Of a DNA stretch of 64,000 nt, positions 61,499 through 64,000 are shown piece after piece (the first letter of the stretch is position 1; each line of letters opens with the position of its first letter). The position numbers were made by a program, and so were the translations under genes. The notes below the pieces were generated by a model. That model did not search any database and was not told the origin of the DNA. It saw only the letters and a list, made by a program, of their open reading frames with translations. The DNA is from Bin18 sp965200355 (GTDB taxonomy: Bacteria > Desulfobacterota > Binatia > Bin18): contig OZ241351.1 in the NCBI GenBank assembly GCA_965200355.1, positions 1,240,001-1,304,000 of the forward strand, given 5' to 3'.

Positions 61499-62418
61499 GC
61501 ACCCACGAAACGGCTGAGCAGGAGCCCGACAATCAGCAGAGCCCCGTATTCGAGGTGCAGCTTTGCCGTCTGCTCGTCTATACCGCGCAACTCGTCTTCG
61601 TGAAACACGCGCCGTACCGCCGGAATCGCCAGCCGAAGGGATAAAAACGTCAGCACAATTGACCACGGCGCATAGCCGGAAACGACGAGGAGCCCGGTCA
61701 GGATGAACGCACCATAGACCAGAGTGGCGAGTTCCCAGTTGGCCGCCCGACGGCCCACCAGCGTCGCCAGCGTATTTTTCCCGTGGGAGGTGTCGGCCTC
61801 AATGTCGCGGATATTATTGGCCTGTAAAATAGCGGCGACCAGACAGCCGACCGGCAGAGAAATCAGCACCGGAGCCAGGGTAAACCCCTCACGCTGGACA
61901 TAATAAGCCCCGATAATAATGACCGTGCCCATGAAGACAAAAACGGTTGCTTCACCCAGCGCAATATAGGCGAGCGACAGCGGCTTCGCCGTATAAAAAT
62001 ACCCGGCCAACACACTGGCCACGCCCAGGGCGAGAACGGGCCAGCCACACAGCCTGACCAGCACCAGACCAAACAGACTACCAATGACAAAGGCGGCTAT
62101 CCCGCCCCAATACAGCGCATTCGGCGCGAGCCATTGGCGCGGGAGCACCTGACTCCCGCTCTGGGAGGCCAGCGTATCCACGCCGCTCTGATGGTCGTAA
62201 TAGTCGTTGACCATATTGGTCCCAATATGAATGCAGAGCGCGCCCCCCAGTGCGATAAAAAAACGTCCCCAGGAAAAGGGGCCGTCCAGTCCGCCCAAGA
62301 CTGACCCAATCACCACGGGGGTCACAGAAGCGGTGAACGAAAAGGGGCGACAGGCTTCAATCCATACTTTGAGGCGGCTGGGGGTCGGACCGCTCGGCAG
62401 GGCAGGTTCGAGCGTCAT
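61495..62418 (-). CDS. menA: 1,4-dihydroxy-2-naphthoate polyprenyltransferase (MenA-like UbiA family)
   Basis: A 307-residue UbiA-family membrane enzyme. The first Asp-rich motif is NMVNDYYDHQSG and the second NNIRDIEADTSHGKNTLA, both matching MenA more closely than UbiA. It attaches a polyprenyl chain to 1,4-dihydroxy-2-naphthoate to make demethylmenaquinone. Eight or nine TM helices are visible. Menaquinone use would fit a facultative or anaerobic respiration with the formate dehydrogenase and AOR. Other men genes are not in the window. Its TAG stop lies inside a dispersed repeat. Confidence 0.9.
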   Translation of the reverse strand: MTLEPALPSGPTPSRLKVWIEACRPFSFTASVTPVVIGSVLGGLDGPFSWGRFFIALGGALCIHIGTNMVNDYYDHQSGVDTLASQSGSQVLPRQWLAPNALYWGGIAAFVIGSLFGLVLVRLCGWPVLALGVASVLAGYFYTAKPLSLAYIALGEATVFVFMGTVIIIGAYYVQREGFTLAPVLISLPVGCLVAAILQANNIRDIEADTSHGKNTLATLVGRRAANWELATLVYGAFILTGLLVVSGYAPWSIVLTFLSLRLAIPAVRRVFHEDELRGIDEQTAKLHLEYGALLIVGLLLSRFVGA

Positions 62419-62602
62419 GCAGGACTCCTTTCGTCCGCATTATGAACCAAAAGGGTAAACGGGTCCCCAAATAGATGCAAGATGTTGACACGTTTACTCT
62501 TTCAGAGCGAAACAGTAGAGGGGAAACGTGGGGCCGGGATGTGGCCGCTCTTGCCTTCAACGCTCCAAACACGCTACACCCTGTCCGAGCGTGGCAGGTG
62601 TA

Positions 62603-62629
62603 GAGCCTGTCCTGAGCCTCGTTGAAGGG
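62603..62629 (+). repeat. Dispersed repeat, copy upstream of the VOC gene
   Basis: GAGCCTGTCCTGAGC then CTCGTTGAAGGG. It matches the copy in fdhA (22880) in most positions. It ends 11 bp before the ATG at 62641, so the ribosome site GGAGGAGG lies right after it. Confidence 0.65.
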
Positions 62630-62640
62630 GAGGAGGAGCC

Positions 62641-63093
62641 ATGGCAGAGCGCCCACCACTTGGCCGGCTGGACCACATCGGCATTGCCGTCCGCAGCATT
62701 GAGCAGGCCCGAACGTTTTTTGAAGGGATACTTGGGGCCAAGTTTATGTTTGAGCGCGTGGAGCGTAGCGGCACGTTTCGCTTTATTGTTTTTGATCTCC
62801 AGGGTTTCACCATCGAACTATTGGAGCCCATTGACCCGGACGGCTTTCTGGCCAAATTCCTCGAAAAGCGGGGCGAGGGCGTACACCATATCACGCTCCA
62901 AACCCCGGACCTCAAAGAAAAAGTCTCATTTCTGGAAGGCCAGGGGGTGCGCGTGGTTGATAAGCATCTGGATGAGTCGGCTTTCCGTGACGCCTTTATC
63001 TCGCCGAGAAGCGCCTGCGGGGTGCTGTTTCAGCTCAGCGACACCAAACCACCGCTCGATACCGAGCCGTACTGGGAACAGGAAAAACTGTAG
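62641..63093 (+). CDS. VOC-family protein (methylmalonyl-CoA epimerase / glyoxalase-like)
   Basis: A 150-residue vicinal oxygen chelate protein. LDHIGIAVRSIEQARTFFEGILGAKF opens the first beta-alpha-beta unit with the metal His; HHITLQTPDLKEKVSFLEGQGV opens the second; Glu in TIELLEPI is also placed to bind metal. This pattern is common to methylmalonyl-CoA epimerases and related glyoxalases; which one is not certain. GGAGGAGG precedes the ATG. Its TAG stop at 63091 is inside a palindromic repeat. Confidence 0.85.
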   Translation: MAERPPLGRLDHIGIAVRSIEQARTFFEGILGAKFMFERVERSGTFRFIVFDLQGFTIELLEPIDPDGFLAKFLEKRGEGVHHITLQTPDLKEKVSFLEGQGVRVVDKHLDESAFRDAFISPRSACGVLFQLSDTKPPLDTEPYWEQEKL

Positions 63094-63163
63094 GGGCAAC
63101 TCCCTGTGGTTGCCCTGTTCGGGTAGACGCCCTGTTCGGGCAGGCACCGGGGCCTGCCCCTAC
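63090..63163. repeat. Palindromic GTAGGGGCA..TGCCCCTAC element
   Basis: The ends GTAGGGGCA (63090-63098) and TGCCCCTAC (63155-63163) are inverted; inside lie two CCTGTTCGGGT/C units and a GGCAGGCACC-GGGGCCTGCC hairpin. It supplies the VOC stop codon at its left end and ends 6 bp before the next gene's ATG, leaving no clear ribosome site there. It is related to the shorter element at 61476-61498. Confidence 0.75.
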
Positions 63164-63169
63164 CTGGTT

Positions 63170-64000
63170 ATGAACGTCAAACGCGCCTTGATTCTCACGC
63201 CCCTGATACTGACTGTCTTCCTATTGCAGTCGTATTTCTGGGTGCCGACCTATGAAAAGCAGTCGGTGGGCAATCCGGCCCGGCTACGTACCTATATTGA
63301 GGGGTCGATTGCCGATGCCAAAATTCTGAATCCCATTCTGAACGCGGATGGCGCGAGCAGCCGTATTACGGATTTCATCTTCGATGGTCTGCTCGATATG
63401 GACGAAAACCTGACCCTGCGTGGCCGGTTGGCAACGGATTGGTCGATTACCGAAAAAGCCTACCTGCTGGCCCGACCCGAGATAACACTGCCGGACGGGA
63501 CCTCGGCGACTGGAGAGCGGCTGATTGAGATTCTCTCCCTGGCGCAGGCGAGCGGCAGCCTGCCCGGACTGGACGGCATCCTCCTTTCTCTCCGGCTTCT
63601 GCCGGCCGAAGAGAAAAAGGAGACGCTGACCCTTGTAGAGCCGGACGCGCAGGGAAACCCGACTCCCACCCCGGTTGCGGTCACGATTCGGACTCCACAG
63701 CGGGTCGAGTTCACGCTCAGCCGGGTGGACCAGGATTTCTTTACCCGCCTGAGCCCGCTTCTGGGCGCAGCCTATTTGCAGGATTTTCCCTACGCCGACT
63801 CCATCACGGTGGCCGACGCAGCCCTGCGCGAGAAAGTGCAGCCGCAGTTTCCGGCGTTATTACCGGTGGCAGAGCATAATCCGATTATTCTGTTTCACCT
63901 GCGTCAAGGGGTCCGCTTTCATGACGGCCATCCGTTCGACGCCGGCGATGTCAAATTTACGTATGAAGCCATCATGAACCCGCGCAATATCTCGCCCCGG
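63170..64000 (+). CDS. ABC transporter substrate-binding protein, family 5 (partial, runs off the window)
   Basis: The frame runs from ATG 63170 to the window edge (277 codons). A signal/anchor helix (ALILTPLILTVFLLQSYFWV) is followed by the SBP_bac_5 pattern: TYIEGSIADAKILNPILNADGASSRITDFIFDGLLDMDENL, LATDWSITEK, and LFHLRQGVRFHDGHPFDAGDVKFTYEAIM. Between about residues 105 and 165 lies an extra, charged segment of a kind not in short relatives. It should bind oligopeptides or other solutes outside the membrane; transporter genes would follow beyond the window. Confidence 0.88.
   Translation, partial: MNVKRALILTPLILTVFLLQSYFWVPTYEKQSVGNPARLRTYIEGSIADAKILNPILNADGASSRITDFIFDGLLDMDENLTLRGRLATDWSITEKAYLLARPEITLPDGTSATGERLIEILSLAQASGSLPGLDGILLSLRLLPAEEKKETLTLVEPDAQGNPTPTPVAVTIRTPQRVEFTLSRVDQDFFTRLSPLLGAAYLQDFPYADSITVADAALREKVQPQFPALLPVAEHNPIILFHLRQGVRFHDGHPFDAGDVKFTYEAIMNPRNISPR

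Overview
The window is a GC-rich (about 60-67% in sampled genic lines) chromosomal segment of a Gram-negative-type, uncultured-looking bacterium. The gene mix includes a moxR/bat aerotolerance operon, type III glutamine synthetase, acyl-CoA dehydrogenase, CaiB/BaiF CoA-transferase, thiolase plus OB-fold pair, tungsten/molybdenum AOR, NAD-linked formate dehydrogenase, an amgK-murU type pair and menA. It would suit an uncultured deltaproteobacterial-sensu-lato, Binatota- or Tectomicrobia-like lineage, but there is no phylogenetic marker here and that placement is only an impression. Coding density is very high, with many ATGA/TGATG overlaps. One tRNA gene (Thr, CGU) is present.

Layout. 0-12.4 kb: an amidotransferase, amgK-murU type kinase/nucleotidyltransferase, acyl-CoA dehydrogenase, glnN, an SDR, two exported SlyD-type FKBPs, RNase HI, a CDP-alcohol phosphatidyltransferase, a DUF3565-DUF1971 fusion and a thiolase/OB-fold pair. 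12.3-20.9 kb: an eight-gene minus-strand moxR-DUF58-bat operon behind a good sigma-70-like promoter. 21.2-25.6 kb: NAD-dependent formate dehydrogenase as a NuoE-NuoF fusion plus a catalytic subunit. 25.8-29.9 kb: a Uma2 gene whose 3' end is tandemly repeated with a 198-bp period, running into a lower-GC island with a three-gene BREX-like ATPase cluster. 30.1-33.3 kb: DUF2237, AOR and a MobA-MoaD fusion. 33.4-40.3 kb: a two-RRM protein, DUF1015, purD, purH, thiS-thiG-thiE and tRNA-Thr. 40.4-55.9 kb: a broken TauD-like dioxygenase, a DUF4143 ATPase, an orphan phosphorothioation-associated methyltransferase, a cupin/Baeyer-Villiger/EthD group, surface or exported proteins, gamma carbonic anhydrase, a class V aminotransferase, a HAD hydrolase, CaiB and a cyclase. 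56.0-60.5 kb: a second lower-GC island with a giant HSP90-like ATPase/NO VEIN gene and a hicAB relic. 60.5-64 kb: htpX, menA, a VOC protein and the start of an oligopeptide-binding protein.

The most striking overall signal is the distribution of damage. At least thirteen probable lesions (1-2-nt indels, one nonsense codon, one AUA in place of a start codon) fall in the bat operon, the two low-GC islands and the dioxygenase. I found none in the roughly 40 kb of other genes, including long ones (glnN, fdhA, purH, AOR). That argues for real decay or locally poor sequence rather than uniformly spread error. Candidates for an undescribed system are the compact trio at 26.8-29.9 kb (unknown coiled protein, ATPase with degenerate Walker motifs, ATPase with intact Walker motifs) and the single-gene ATPase-nuclease-like locus at 56.0-60.3 kb. 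Several families of short dispersed palindromic repeats sit at gene ends and island edges, and two genes take their stop codon from one of them.
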